Of a stretch of DNA of 64,000 bases, positions 22,501 to 36,529 are shown piece by piece (position 1 is the stretch's first letter; each line of letters starts with the position of its first letter). This DNA is from Progne subis subis (Eukaryota > Chordata > Aves > Passeriformes > Hirundinidae), in assembly GCA_022316685.1 (NCBI GenBank), contig JAKJHU010000082.1, positions 1,550,001-1,614,000 on the forward strand. The letters run 5' to 3'. The notes below the pieces were generated by a model. That model had not been told where the DNA came from. It searched no databases and saw nothing but the letters and a program-made list of their open reading frames with translations. The translations under genes and the position numbers were made by a program.

Positions 22501-25500
22501 GAACATTACACCTTCAAATCATTCCCCCCCAGGCATGTGTTCCTCTATGATGTTTATCCTTCAGAATGAATGGGAGATGCTTCTTTATTTTAAATTAACA
22601 GTGTGTGGCAGGTCAACACTTTAATGCCTCTGCAAATACCGCTGCGTGCCAAGACATGTAATCGGTGTTCCGTGGCCCCAGGACAACAAAATTCCTTGTG
22701 TGCCAGCTGCAGAGACACAACCCTTCAGGATATGTCTGACACCAGCCCTTTGCAGGTGGAGACAATGCCTTTCTTTCTCAAGGACTATGCAGTAACCCTT
22801 TACAACTTGCTCAAAGAGGACTAATTCAATTTAATCTAAGACCTAGTCTTCCAGTAAGTGAAATAAACTTGCACAAGTCTGGATCTACCAATGCTGGTTT
22901 TCAGTCCAATAGTGCTACCAAGATTTATTTTTCTCTACATACCCAGAGTTCATCCCTGTTGGGGATGCCAGGGCTGGCACTCAACAAACAACAGTCTTCC
23001 ACCACACCAACTTCACAGGAAGAAAGAAGCAAAGTATCAGTTCTGGCTATTGACTTCAGAAAACTCTACTCAAACTACTGTTTTAAGCAAAACACTTCCT
23101 GCATCACATTTAAAATAAATTGGTTTTTACTAAGGAATCTGTATTTTATAATGCACAGACACATACAGCTGTGAAGACTTTATCAAAAAGTATCAGGTGC
23201 TGAAAAAACAGGCAGGTCCTGATGGCAACTAGAGAACATTAGAAAGGACACTCGCTAAAACCCAGCAAAGGAAATAATTGCCAGAGAAATTGTAAAAAAA
23301 AAATCACATAACAAGCAGTTCAGTTATTTATCCAGCAAAAAAAAAAAAAAAAAAAAAAAAAATCAGAGTAGATCCTTTCTCTGTGGCATGGAAGACAAAT
23401 GGAAACTTCAAAATTAGAGTTAATTATTTTGTCTCTGATAAGAAAGGAAGCAGGAAAAAAACCTGTGTTAACAGTAATCAGAATTTTTTTCCACAAATAA
23501 AAAGCACTTGGTTTTGGTCTCCATAACCACAGCAATAGGAAAGCTTAATCGATATCACTTCACACATCACCATTTCCACTGAGAGTGAAACAACCAGAGG
23601 AGAGCCAGGTATAACTCAGGCTGTGGAGAAAGCCCAGGTCTAAGCTCAGTGTCAGGCTGCAGCAGAGCAGCCAAGGAATTGATGTATCCCAAGATCCTGG
23701 ATATCCTTTGCTGTTGAAGCAGCAGCCAGGTTTTCCAAAGTCAGAATATCTGCAGTAGCAGATGCCAAATATATTTTGCCAAAGCACATCAGAACACAGG
23801 GAGCTCTTGGCATGGCTGAACTTCAGTAACATCAAGTCCTGCCCTGTTTTTCAAACACATTTGCCTGGGAATGCTGTGCTCCTGTATCAGCATTTCAAAT
23901 ATATCTACTGTCAATAAGCCCACAAAAATATTGCCAGGGAAGCAACCTTCATTAAAACAATTCAATTTTATAAATCATAAAGGTATAGCACAAAACTAGG
24001 TGCCTAGACATATGCAAAGACATTTAAAGAGCTTAAGACTCCTCCACCCTCAAAGTTTCATGTACATATTTAGAAGAACAGAAAACATTAATGCAACCTT
24101 CCTGAGAAAGCCTGCATTTGAAACGTCCTTGCTATTTTCTTCCCCTAGCATCCTCCCAGGTGCTTAGGAAAGAAAAGCAGGTTCAGCAGTACCTCCTACC
24201 TAAACCCAAGATTATGTCCTCTGCTTAAGGATCCAGCATGGGAAACACTTTGCAGGAACAAACAGGTGCCTCTCTGATGTGCAATGCCCATTCTTTGGTG
24301 GGATGGAGGACTGGAAAAGCCTAGCACCACCTCCAGCTGTAAGCTCCTGAACAGAGCACATCACCCATCCAGCAGCTCCATCGTGCCACACACATCACAG
24401 CCAAAGAATTCCCTTTTTCTTTGCCACTTACACACCCTGACAGTATCCCAGTGATGGATCAGTGCTGCTATGGGCATAGCACGAACAGATCTGAAACACA
24501 ACAAATCCACACAATTGCTGAAGGGAGGAAAACAGCATGCTTGAAATACACATAAAGCTTACTGGGGTTATTGAGAGGCCAGGAAGGCAATAAAGGCCCT
24601 TTTAATGTGTTTTATCATCTCTTCCCAGTGTTTTTAGCCTGCTTTCTTCACCACCAGAAAACCAGGTGTAGAGCCTGGAAAGCACTACCCAGCTCCTGGC
24701 CCCAAACATCTCATCACTTCAGAACCAAGTCCTGCAGCAGAGCCTGGAGATGACAAGTGGATGGATCCATCATGGATCTGAATCACTGCCCCAATCCTTG
24801 ATGCAGGCAGCTTTTTGCCTGCTGGTATTTAAGATATTTCAGGTACATGGGACTTTGAGAGATCTAGACAGATAATTCCAACAAAAACAGAAGTTACTCC
24901 CTAAAGCAATAGAGGAGGCACCAGACTTTTTTTGTATTTCCTCCATTAAATATTGGCTCTCATACTGCCTTTAGTACAACACAGTCTTAGAAAGAGGCTG
25001 TAGGACTCAAAAAAGCTCTCTGAGCCTCCCAGAGCAATGAAAAGTCCTCATCTTCTCCTACAACCAGCTGGATGAATGGATGTGACAAGACAGGAAGGAT
25101 GATACATGGAGGACTGGGAGGAGGATGTTATTGCCAAGGGCTGGACTCCTGCTCACAAGCACACAGCTCCTTCTGACCACAAAGACACCAGACTTCCTCC
25201 TTCACAAAGGGAACTCTCCCCAGACACAGAAATCAGGCATTTGTCATGCCTGGAATGGATGCACAAGCCTGTGCAGACAGGGAGGTTGCAGAAATCCAGC
25301 AGAGATGTGCCAGATGCTGGTGGTGGCTGCACCCTGGGGGACACCATGCCTAACTGCTTTAGATCAAGAGCTGTTGGGTGTTTCCAACGGCAGTGATCTC
25401 ACTCAGTGCCACAACATCCCAGCGTGCCAGACTGGGGGAGGATCTGATGCCACCTCTAGCACAAGGCCATTTCTTCTTGCTGCTCAACATCCAATCCAAG

Positions 25501-26784
25501 CTCAAAGTGGAAAGGCACTGGGCTTAAAGTTCACTGAACATTAAACAAGGCTGACTTTTGATCTGGCTCAGACCAAGTTTCAGATTGTTACTCATTCATT
25601 TTATTTAAACAAATCTGCCTCCCATGGCATCATAGTCTCACAGCAACTGATCTTAGGTGACTCTTTGTCTTCCCTTTCCTTCCTTTTCCTGCTAAAAGGA
25701 TCCTTAACAGCAAAGCACCTCACTCTCCTCTCTACAAAATCCCCTCCAGGTTAACAGAATGGAAACTTGGCTGCTACCATACTATGTTTTAAGCTTGCAC
25801 AGACATCTGACAGTAAAAAGTCCTGGATATCTCCTGACAAGAGGCACACAATTTTTTTCCCCCCTCCTCATGCTGTCATACCAGTATCCCCTGAGGCTAA
25901 ACTGGCAGAGAATCCTCAAGCCCCAGGAAGAACCATAGCATTTTAATACTAAAGCAAAGAAAAACAGCAGAGCAGCCTAGCAAAGTTGTCTTAAACTAAT
26001 ATAGGATTTTTAATTTCACTGGTCTTTTTGTTTGTGCTTTTTTGGGTTTGGGGCTTTTTTCTAATTATTTTTGAAGAATCAGGCCAATTCAGCTAAAGAG
26101 GTTCTGTTCCACTGAAACATGTACTCTCTCTTGGACTCATAAGGAATACATGTACTTATATATTTACATACACAGCCTCATCTATTTTTGAGTTAAGAAA
26201 TAATGCATTCATAATACAGTGACATTTCAGAAACAAAAGCTTTTTTCCTAAGTCCAACATGCATACAGACCAGAGTTCTATGTTGTCAAGGGAAATTACT
26301 TTCACATGGTGTTAGCTCTGATTTTTTTTTTCCCCTTAGTCCAAAGTAATAAATATAGAAATCACAAGTTAAAATGCATCAGCCTAATGAATATTTCCGG
26401 AAGTCAGCTAGAACAGCAATTTAATTTAATTTTAGGTATTTTCCACAAAATAAAAGGCTAACAATTGTAAGCCAGCCCCAGTGTATAGGTTCTTTATCTT
26501 GTCTGGATCTCTGTACAGCATTATCTGGAGGCATCTCAAACAGTGGAAGCACCAGTGCTTCAGAAACTTGCAGCAAACCTCGCATGCCATTTTTGGGAGG
26601 TCTTTGACTCATCATCAGAGCTCTTTCAGAGATCTCGGTAGATTATGGCCCAAAGAGGTGAAAAATCATTTGCATGAGAGCAGGGGAGCAGAGCAGAAAT
26701 TCCCCACGCTCGTCTGGAGGCGACGGCTCCTCCAGAGCTTTGGACGTGGCCACGGCGCTGCTGCCAGAGCAGATGAAAGCCCCA
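16506..26784. other. Noncoding sequence, probable ST6GAL1 5' intron
   Basis: Ten kilobases without a recognisable gene. Open frames up to about 150 codons occur on both strands (for example 18982-19440 and 18307-18747) but show no family motifs. A 26-base A-run lies at 23337-23362. A slightly CpG-containing segment around 19260-19380 is too weak to call an island. No LTR, CR1 tail or tRNA was recognised. Intron status depends on the promoter being at the 44-kb CpG island. Confidence 0.45.
23337..23362 (+). repeat. Poly(A) run of 26
   Basis: An uninterrupted run of 26 A. No target duplication or retrocopied gene was recognised upstream, so it is listed as a simple homopolymer and not as a retrogene tail. 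Confidence 0.8.
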
Positions 26785-27429
26785 CGCTCTGACCTTCCCT
26801 GCCCGACCCCACCGAGCAGCAGCCCCGGGCTCTGACCTTCCCTGCCCGGCCCCACCGAGCAGCAGCCCCGGGCTCTGACCTTCCCTGCCCGACCCCACCG
26901 AGCAGCAGCCCCACGCTCTGACCTTCCCTGCCCGACCCCACCGAGCAGCAGCCCAATGCTCTGACCTTCCCTGCCCGACCCCACCGAGCAGCAGCCCCGG
27001 GCTCTGACCTTCCCTGCCCGACCCCACCGAGCAGCAGCCCCGGGCTCTGACCTTCCCTGCCCGACCCCACCGAGCAGCAGCCCCATGCTCTGACCTTCCC
27101 TGCCCGGCCCCACCGAGCAGCAGCCCCATGCTCTGACCTTCCCTGCCCGACCCCACCGAGCAGCAGCCCCATGCTCTGACCTTCCCTGCCCGGCCCCACC
27201 GAGCAGCAGCCCCGGGCTCTGACCTTCCCTGCCCGACCCCACCGAGCAGCAGCCCCGGGCTCTGACCTTCCCTGCCCGGCCCCACCGAGCAGCAGCCCCA
27301 TGCTCTGACCTTCCCTGCCCGGCCCCACCGAGCAGCAGCCCCATGCTCTGACCTTCCCTGCCCGGCCCCACCGAGCAGCAGCCCCATGCTCTGACCTTCC
27401 CTGCCCGGCCCCACCGAGCAGCAGCCCCA
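26785..27429. repeat. 43-bp minisatellite, 15 copies, CpG-rich
   Basis: About 15.0 head-to-tail copies of a 43-bp unit that starts GCTCTGACCTTCCCTGCCC and continues through CCCCACCGAGCAGCAG. Copies are almost identical. Variation is concentrated at two places: A or G in CCCGACC/CCCGGCC, and the dinucleotide just before GCTCTG (GG, AT or AC). Units 6-10 and 11-15 both read GG, GG, AT, AT, AT at the second place, indicating a five-unit (about 215-bp) higher-order repeat. Each unit has two or more CpGs. The minus strand is G-rich with several GGG/GGGG runs. Because 43 is not a multiple of 3 and the minus strand lacks stops, all three minus frames stay open for 240-280 codons; this is a by-product of the repeat and not evidence of a gene. 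Confidence 0.95.
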
Positions 27430-30400
27430 GCGCTGAGCGCCCATCACAAAGCACGGTGGTTTGTGCAAGAGCTGTGTTCAGAGCCTAGGGACACCCAGCG
27501 CTGCGCGGAGCAGGGGAGGGAGGCTGGAGGTGCTACCCACGAGGAACTGGGTGCTTTCCTACCGCACCTGCATCTCTGGGAGTCTCCTCTTCTTCCTGGG
27601 AAATCTTCCCCTAAGGCCCCTCACATCCCTTCCAGAATCCATACAGCACAAGGGGACACCCTAATTTCTTTGGCCTTTCCCCACAGTGCAGCAGCAGGAA
27701 GCCGCCTTCCTGCCTTGGGGAGATCCTACCATCAGCTCTCCTTCCACCATCAACTAACCTTCCTTCTTGGAAGTCCTTCCCTTATCTTCAGTTTTGGTCA
27801 GCTTTTCCTTCCATCTCTCCCAGATCCACTGCATGCAGTACCTGTTCTGGGCTCATAGCCTCTGCTCACCCAGGTATTTGAGAGCTTCTGCACACGTCCC
27901 ACAAAATGCTTCAAGTGCAAAGCAATGTCTGAGATGAATGTCACCTGCCACAGCACAGACCTCAGAGAGGAAAAGCCACAAGCACACAGAAACAGAGAGG
28001 CCACAGATCCACATACACCAACACGCAGCTCCTGACAGCTGATAGCACTGGTGGGACCCTCTAAAGCACACACAGAACTGCAGCCCAAACAAGCAGGTGG
28101 GTTAATACTGCACTCCAGCACAAGTAGAATTAATTGCACTGGTAATCTTACACAATACCATTCCATGTGCATCATCCCATTATCCTGAAGGGAAACTATT
28201 ACAGTACATGGTCAAAGGCTTTGCTGCTGGTGTCCACTTACCTGGACACCCACCTTGGAAAACCACTCCTAAACCTGGACACAACACACTGAAGCACATC
28301 CCTATCCTCTCCTCTGCCCACCTGTGCCCAACACACAATAAACCCTCTGCTCCAACAGGCAGGTTCTGCCTCTTTCTAAAGCAGGAGGGAGTCAGAGGCT
28401 CCCACCCAGCCACAGGGAACACTGGCGCATGAATTGTGCCCATTTTTGGTTTTACTTCCCTATTTCAGAGAAAAGTCCCTTTCCCACTTCAGATATTAAC
28501 CTATAAAACAGGGTAACTGCTGAGAAGAGGGTGAGCAGAGATACAGGTATTACTGACCAAATATATCACTTTGCTGGTTTTCAAATATCCATCTCCTTCA
28601 GCAGCCTTGCCATCCTGCAAGCCAGGCCTGACCAGGCCTGCCTAGTCTGGAACCAGACTTAGTAACAGAGGGCTAGGTTTGACCATTTGACAAGGAAGAC
28701 TTCTGAGCGTTTCAAAAGGGGCTCAAAATTTTGTTCTGGCACAAACGCAAGGCAACTCTTCAGTGCTACCAATGCTCATTAAGAGAAGGAATATCTCCAC
28801 ACAAAAAGCGTATCTGAGCTTGAAAGGTCAGCTTGGCCTTGGGTTTCAGCTGCCCCAAGGCAGGCACACCATCAAGGCCAGTAGTCCCAGTGCCTGGCGC
28901 CTATCTGTGCCTTGCACATGCCGGTAGATGTTCCCTCCCCAGAGAGGATGCATCCCATGGCCAGGAGATCCAGCCACCTCACCACTCACCCAGCATCACA
29001 CCCCAAGTCACATCTTTGTCCAGTGGGCAGAGGACTTCCACAGAGGAACAAGGGAGAACAACAGAACTAAAAAACTCTTTGCTTCTGTACAACAACGAAA
29101 ACAAGAAGTTTTGCAGTGCAGGATTGGCTGACCTGGTTCTTTAATCCTTTGTTCTCCACCCAATCCCACCTAACCAGAAATCAAGCTGTCTCTAGCTTAG
29201 TTTTCTTCTTTCCTCAAGGAAAGAGTAGCTGCCAGAGATGCCCAAGGCACTGGGCTATGCTTTTTCTTTTCCATTCACCTACCTCCAGCAGAGCATTCCC
29301 ACTCCTGCCAATGCTCCCCAGGCTCCATACTACTCTGTCTTGACTTCTGTGCAGATTTTTGTTGCTCTCTGCCCTCTCTGGGGTTAGAAGTCCAGCAGGC
29401 CCTAGGCAAGCACGCTGCTGGAACTCCACCAACCTTGCCCAAGTGTTACAGTTTGCAATGCTAAAGGTAACACAACACTGGGAGAGAGAAGTGTTGCTCT
29501 GCCAGAAAGTAAGAAAGGGTAGTGCATTTTCCATACTAAAGATCAGGTTTTGTGTGGAAGAGAGGGCATTAGCATGTTTCCAGCAGAAGAGGAAGCAAGG
29601 AACAACAGCTGGCACTCTTGATGACAGCAAGTTAAATATTTAGAGAAGCAGCTACACAGTGAGGTCCTCCCAAACCTCCTTCACACATGAGAAGAGACAT
29701 AAACCCAATACTTCCATTTGCAGTTGTCTCTGAAAGTGCTTCTTAGCAAGTTAGCTTTTCCGTGCACAGAGAAAAAGGGAGGTCCCAGCACCAGCAGTAA
29801 TCACGGCAAGGGCTCACACGATGCTCGTTACCCTTGAGGGCAACTGCAGTGCTGTGCTAAGGGGCAGGATGCCAGTGGGGATGTGACAGGAAGAGTAGTG
29901 GCACCACCGACAGAAGCACTTCAGGCATGATCAGCAGAGGTCAGCTGTGGAAGTAGGCAGCTAATTACTCTAACCTAGAGCCAAAGGCAACGTCCCCAAA
30001 GGGTTTTCTACAGAAAGCTTTACCAAAATGAGCCCCAGTACACATTTCATATTCATTTTATATGAGTCAGAATAAACACTGGATATCAGACTCTTATCTC
30101 TGGCACACAACCAATATACATCAGCTTCTACAACACCTCTCATAAAAAGCAGAATAAATGTTTTATTTTGCTTTAAAAGAGAAATATAGGATAGTTGCTG
30201 AGGGAGTATCAGGGAACCCTCTGTGTTTTCTTTACTATCCTCCCAACTCTGTGTGTAACATGAGATAGCCTCAGTGCAAACAGCAGTGCCTCAATGTATG
30301 TGACCTTGTCACACTGACAGCAGCCTGGCCCTTGCTGCAGACATGTGGAAGTGAAAAAAGGGGCAGGGGAAAAAAAGAGGAAGAGCCATGGTCATCACCT

Positions 30401-31752
30401 TCATCTCCAGATTCCTTTGCTGTCCACAGGTTCCTGTCAATCCCTTCCAGGCAGCAGGAGATTGCCAGGTAAGAGCTGTAGGAGATGCCACCACAGGCAG
30501 CACATCTGTACTCTCCATGCAATTCTTCATGCTCCCATGTCCCTTTTAATTGAGCTCTCTAGCCTAGGAAAGAAATTAGGGTGAAGATGTTAGACAGCCA
30601 CATCAGACTGATGAGAAACCACTGGAGAGGAGACTATAACCACCAGCCAATACCTCACAAAATCAGCAGTAGCACAGAAACACCCAGAACACATGCAGAT
30701 AGCGCTGCGTCCCCACCATGTGTCCTGGACAAGGCCAACAATCGAGCTGCTGACACCTTGAAACATTACTTGAGTAAAACACCATGAGAGCCTTGTTTTG
30801 AAGGCGGAATCTGCTGGTGAACACCTGCTGGCTGCAGAACTCACCAGAGTCTAATGCCCAGGAGCCAGGGCTAGCTGGTAATGCTGACTGACATCAGGGT
30901 AGAAGAGCTCGCCGTTAGTGCTGGAGCTATGGATCCCTAAGGAGATCTTAAGAATGCAGCCTGTACAAAAACATGTGCAAAGCCCTTCAAGGATCCCTCC
31001 TCCCACTGAACCTTCCACAGCAAAACCTACTGCCTACTCTGCCACAACAGAGCAGTGGTGCACTGCAATTACCTGGTGACCCTTGCTGGAAACACAAAAG
31101 AGCCTTTACAGAGTTTATATTTCTAACCTCTCCCCTACTTCTAAAAGAAGCTCAGCGTAACTGCAGCACATGTCCTAAAATCCTCTTAAATAAGATATTA
31201 ATCACAAGACTGTTTAGCAAGCAAGAGCACACAGTCCACTTGAGGAAACACTGCCTCCCATAATTATCCTGCCCTGGGCAAGTTTCCAGTGTATGTGCAT
31301 GGCCTGGCATATGCTCCACCTCGAGTCCAGCAGCTCAGCATTCTGCTCTCAGTAAGGAGCCCAAGCACTCACAGCTTAGTAAGAGGTCCCAATATGTCCA
31401 TATCCCAAATTACTGCCAGCTTGAACCATCCAAGGGACCCTAACCCATAGCAGCACACCAGAGCAGGGGAGGCAAAGCAGTGAGAAAAAGGCAAGCTTAG
31501 GCTTTATATATTTTGTGTGATGAAGAAAAGGAGGAAGATGGGGAAAAAGAGAGGTAAAAAGCAAGACAGGAGGAAGATATTAAAAAGAGGGGTGGTGCCC
31601 ATGCAAAGAGACATCGGCACACAGTGCCCTACCTCAAGCACTGATGCCCCACTAGCACAGGCTGGTGAAGTTTCCTGCCAGGTAAGAGAGTGTGAAACTA
31701 GAATGATACTTGAAGGTTATGTCAAAAGGGATAAATCAGCAACAGCTACCTG

Positions 31753-31791
31753 AAAAAAAAAAAAACAAAAAAACAAAAAAACATTATTGGT
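31753..31791. repeat. A-rich simple repeat
   Basis: A run of A followed by (CA7)-like units, AAAAACAAAAAAACAAAAAA. No flanking retroelement body was recognised. Confidence 0.7.
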
Positions 31792-34700
31792 GTCTGCCAG
31801 CCTGCAGCAGTACCTTGGCATAGCTGCATCTTTGATAAGAGGTCAGCCATAACAGCAAGTGAGGAAATTTGCAGAGGCAGACCCCCAGGACAGCTGTAAG
31901 GCAGTCCAGGAAGGCTGGATGAGTAATGGTGAGCCAGAGGCCCAGCACTTTCACATGCCAGGCTAGGAAGTCCTCAGCCTGCAAGCTAAGCAGGACCCTC
32001 TTGCTGCAGGCTGTGTTCATACCAGCCTTTGTGGCCTGCAGAAAGGGTGCATTTAAGTGAGAAAAATGACGCAAACAGGAGATAAAAGGGATGCAGAGAA
32101 GCACAGACAATTAAACAAGGCCAGCACACTGGCTGTCCAGCCAGGCAGCACTTCTTCAGAGGCAGCAAACAACAATCCACCCTGGCTACCTGCTCCCTGC
32201 TGAAATCTGCCTTTATACATGTTTGGAAAGTGAGCCCAGAGATGCCACCAGAGGCAATGGAACTTCTGCTGTAGGAAGAGCCTGGGCAGCCACAGAGCTG
32301 TAAAGCAGCAGCCAGGCTGGGGCCATGGGAGCTTCCCAGCCATCCACCCATTCCTCCCTGCTAACAGGGCAAAATGCTCAAAAATATTGACCAGCATCTC
32401 TGGGGGGCAAAGGGATCAAGGGGCCCCTCAGCAAAGCAGGACAGCAGGAGTGCCTGCTCAGGAGCACCTCTGACAGCCCAGCACCTTCCAGATGTGCACA
32501 CAGCCTATGCTGGGTGCTGAGAGCCATCAGCTGCAGGGTGGGCAGTGTCCCTTGGCAGAGCTTGAAGTCTCAGCACTTGTTCTGCAAGCTGTGAGCATGA
32601 GAGTGAGCGGGCCTCCCTTCCTTCTGGTCAAACCCGAGTATGAGGAATTCATCAACAATGTTTCTACATGGCAAGTTTCCCCATCAGGAACACAAGCAAT
32701 TACTCAAAGAGACAGTAGCTTCAAAGATGAGAAGCTTATGCTGGGGCCAAAAATGACCTCCTGAATTCTGAACAGTATAAAAGTTTTCATTAATTTATCA
32801 TTAATTCCTCTTCCCTAAGAGTATCTATATGGAAAGATCCTGGAGGGTGCTGTAAATTAATTACCAGCCCAGGCGAGTTTGTCTGCCTGAAGGGATTTAA
32901 TACACTCTAGTAACATCCAGGCTCCAGTGTGACAGGTCTGTGCACTAACAGCCAGTAATCACTAGACTGTGGGACCAGGAGGAGGAGGAGGCAACAGCCT
33001 CCTCTGCCATTCAGCATCCCTCCCACTGGCAGCTGATGGAGACGTATGACTTATCTTCTTTTAATGAGTGAGGAATTATTTCTCCTTCCCACCTTACCAG
33101 CTACAGCTTGACCAACAGCCTGATGGATGCTTTGGCAGAGGAAAACATCCTGCTGTCTGTCACCGTGTAAAATAAATGGTTATTTGTTTATTGCTTAATT
33201 GTTAATGCTGATTCATCCCAAAGTTAGAAATCTTGCCACCACAACACTTCCAGAACACAATAAGCAAAGCTCTGCCTGTCAGGTTAATCACAGTTAAACG
33301 GAAAATCATTAAAGCCTCTGCAGAGCAGAGCAACAGCCAGGAATGCCCTGAAGCCCCAGAGCACAGAGGCTCAGACTGGGGCCAGCACAGCTGGGAGGGC
33401 ACAGACACTGGCTGGGGTGCAGGGACATGAACAATGTCACCACTGGCAGGGACAGCAGTACCCTCTGGTCACATCAGCCAAATGAGAAGATGTGAGGAAT
33501 AAAGAAGCCCGGATGGAGCAGGTCTACCAGACACAGGAGAGCGGGATGTGACACCCAGACAACATTGCAGACAAGAAGTGGAATGAGACACTGAAAAGCT
33601 TCAGACCAGGACTGCTCCATGAAGACCACTAAGGCAAGGACTGGAAGGTAGGCTGGGAACAAACCTGAAGAGAAGCAATGACTGGAAAATACCTGCTCTT
33701 GGGTCACTGGCAGAGCCCACGATTCCCCTGGTCACTGGTGTCAACCAGCCAACAAATCCTGTCTGCACAGCCTATCCTCCTCACGGAGGCTCCACAGGGA
33801 GGACAATGTTTCATTGGCACTGCCTGGCGATGATTCCAGCAGGATGAGCCTGTGTGGTAGACAGCCCAGCCTTCCCCTCTATCCATAAAACACACACAAA
33901 AAAGACCTAATCCTGCCCCTCGTTTTGTTACAGCATAGTCCTTTCACACAGCAGAAGCGCTCACTGAATGACAGTGCTGAAATAATGTTCTACCTGGGTG
34001 GGCTTCTTTCCAGCAGATTTTTATTTTTTTTTAAGGTGTAGTAAATAAGACACAAAACTCAGATTAAGACTTGGGAGAGAAAAACCAAAGTTGACAAAAA
34101 AGTGATTCCTGCCTTGCTTCTTTTACAGTTGGTATGGAATCAAACAAACCTTAAAATAAGCTTCTCACATCCCTTGTTGCCAGACCCTTGCAGAAGGACA
34201 GACCCATGATCAGGTCTGCACATGGGCTGAACTCTCAGCCATGGAACTCCATTTCATGGACATCAGAAATTAACCGGGGAGGATTCCTGGCAGCTTCCCA
34301 GAAGAGCACCCAGAATTGGCTGAGTACCCTGTGCATGTCTCAGCTTCCCATTCACAGAGCTGCTTTCCCACAAACACACCACAAACTGCAGCTACTCAGA
34401 CATTTACAGGCAGCACCACAGAGGAGCCTATTGGACAACCTGCGTTTCTGTCCCTGGGGCAGGGCTTAAGTACACAAGTAAAGCACAGCCTCAGAGCTGC
34501 AAAAAGGAAAATAAAATGAACACTCCACCAAACAACCACAAATACACATTGATTATGCACAACGAGCAAGGCAGCATCAAGACAAGCAGGAAACATGTGG
34601 AACCATGCAATCAGAATGTGCAGCGCATACAGAGGTCAGATTTGGGCTCTATAACTTAAAAGCTGTCCTACCTGCTGAGAGCCTGGCTTTGCAACCCCTT

Positions 34701-36529
34701 CTGTACTTCCAGAGAAAATACAGAAATCCTTCCACTTTAATAAAAGATCTATTTTCTTATTAAAGCAAAATCTAGGACAAGTCAAGGGCTACTGCAGACC
34801 ATTGGCAATTAATTCTGTAAGTTGGCAGCTCTGCTTAAGCAGAAGACTGTTCATCATCTCAGAGGAACTGGCTCTGTGCAAATACTGTAACTTCAGCAGC
34901 ACCACAGAAGAGCAAGACATCCAAACCCATCCCTTCTGCAGAAGAGAGGCTCAGGAACCAAGAACACAAAGAACAGCAAAGGCACTCGGGCAGTGTCTCA
35001 GTCAGGGGTCTGAGATCAGTGTGATCACTGCTTCCAGACCTCAAGTGCTGCTACCCAGAACAGGGGTAGGAATTGAAAATCCAGTTACTGATTGCTAGGC
35101 TGGCCACAGGCCTGGGGAAACAGAGACCAAATTATCAGGAATTGGGTATATTATTGGAACACCCTAGAGAGGAAATCCCCTGCTATTGGACTTCCTTCCC
35201 AGGAACAGAGAAACTCACCTGTAGCAAGGTAAGCTGAAGCAGGACTCTGTCTCCCACACATCTCCAAGATATCATGGAGCAACAGGGACACAGCCAATCC
35301 CCAGAGCCACAGCTCAAGCAGGAACTATACCATGGCCATAGAGAAAGATGACCTGTGCAAGTTATGGCTGACCCAACCTCTCACCCAGCCACAGCCTTGT
35401 CCCAGCAATCTCCCACAGCAGGATCCTTTTCCCACAATGACCAACTTTCTCACTGCTTTCCAAAGACCAATATTTCCATTTCAAACCCATGTTGCTCAAG
35501 ATGAACTGAATGTCCTTGATTCTCCTCCCCAAACCAGAGATGAACAATCTCTTTCTCCAGTGAGCAACATCAAATTAGCTTCTCCACAGGCCTTTTTTAA
35601 GGGGGTAGTTTGTGAAGCTCATGTGCTCTCAACCATTAGACCTGCCTTTTGACACAAACACACAGCTAATAGTCTCCTGGTAACAGGCTATAAAAAATTT
35701 CATTAGAACTACTGGTAACACCAACAGCTAAATTCAGTTTTGTGAAAAATAGTAAGTGCAACTACAGAGAAAAGATGTAGAATGTATTTGGACATTTGGA
35801 GAGTGGGTAGGGGTTTTCGTGGTGGTATTTTTGGTTTTGGATTTTTTTTTCCCCAAGAGTTTGTTTTCATGAAACCTGAGAAAGAAAGCCAAGGATGTGG
35901 GAGGGCTAAAAGATGCTCAAGGACCAGAGAGACCAAAAGCTGTCTAAGAGATGGCTGCTTAGGAATCTGGCAGGAGCTGAAAGGGACTACCAGAAACAGT
36001 ACTGGATGGATGAGGAATCTTGCAGCATATGGCTAGCTAGGTATTTGGCCAAAGGAAATGCTCTAAAACAACTTCAAGACTGTAAGACACAGCATTAAAA
36101 CACGCCTGTGGGGCAATCTCAGATGAGGAGAAGCAAGGTATGATCACCTTCTCTCCTAGCCTGAGTTTTTCACTTCAGAAAACCAGCCAGTGATGGAAAA
36201 AAGCAAGCCACAAACACAGCCTATGGTTACTGAAACCCTGGCAGGTGGGCTTGAGGTAGCCATGGTGGCCCACACTCTCCAAACGTGATCACCACCATCC
36301 TGCATTCTGTGCCAGCTGGCCAAGAACAGCACAAGCACTCAGGGGAATGCGAGGGGCTGGTAACTAGCTCACAGCTGCTCCCCCCTTACTGGGAGACCTG
36401 AGAGGCGTTTAGCCACATCCCACGCGTGTTTTCCTCCAGACCGGGGAGTTACAACAACCAGGGGAAATCCACGTGGGTACAACGTGGGAAGGAAGACCAG
36501 AGATCTTCCGACAGCAGCGACTGGCTCTG

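Noticed and set aside
23337..23362. Retrogene or SINE tail
   Set aside because: The 26-base A-run has no recognisable gene copy, no RNA polymerase III promoter boxes and no flanking duplication.
26626..27468. Three overlapping minus-strand proteins of 242-280 residues
   Set aside because: They are translations of the 43-bp minisatellite in three phases, with no start context, splice signals or family similarity.
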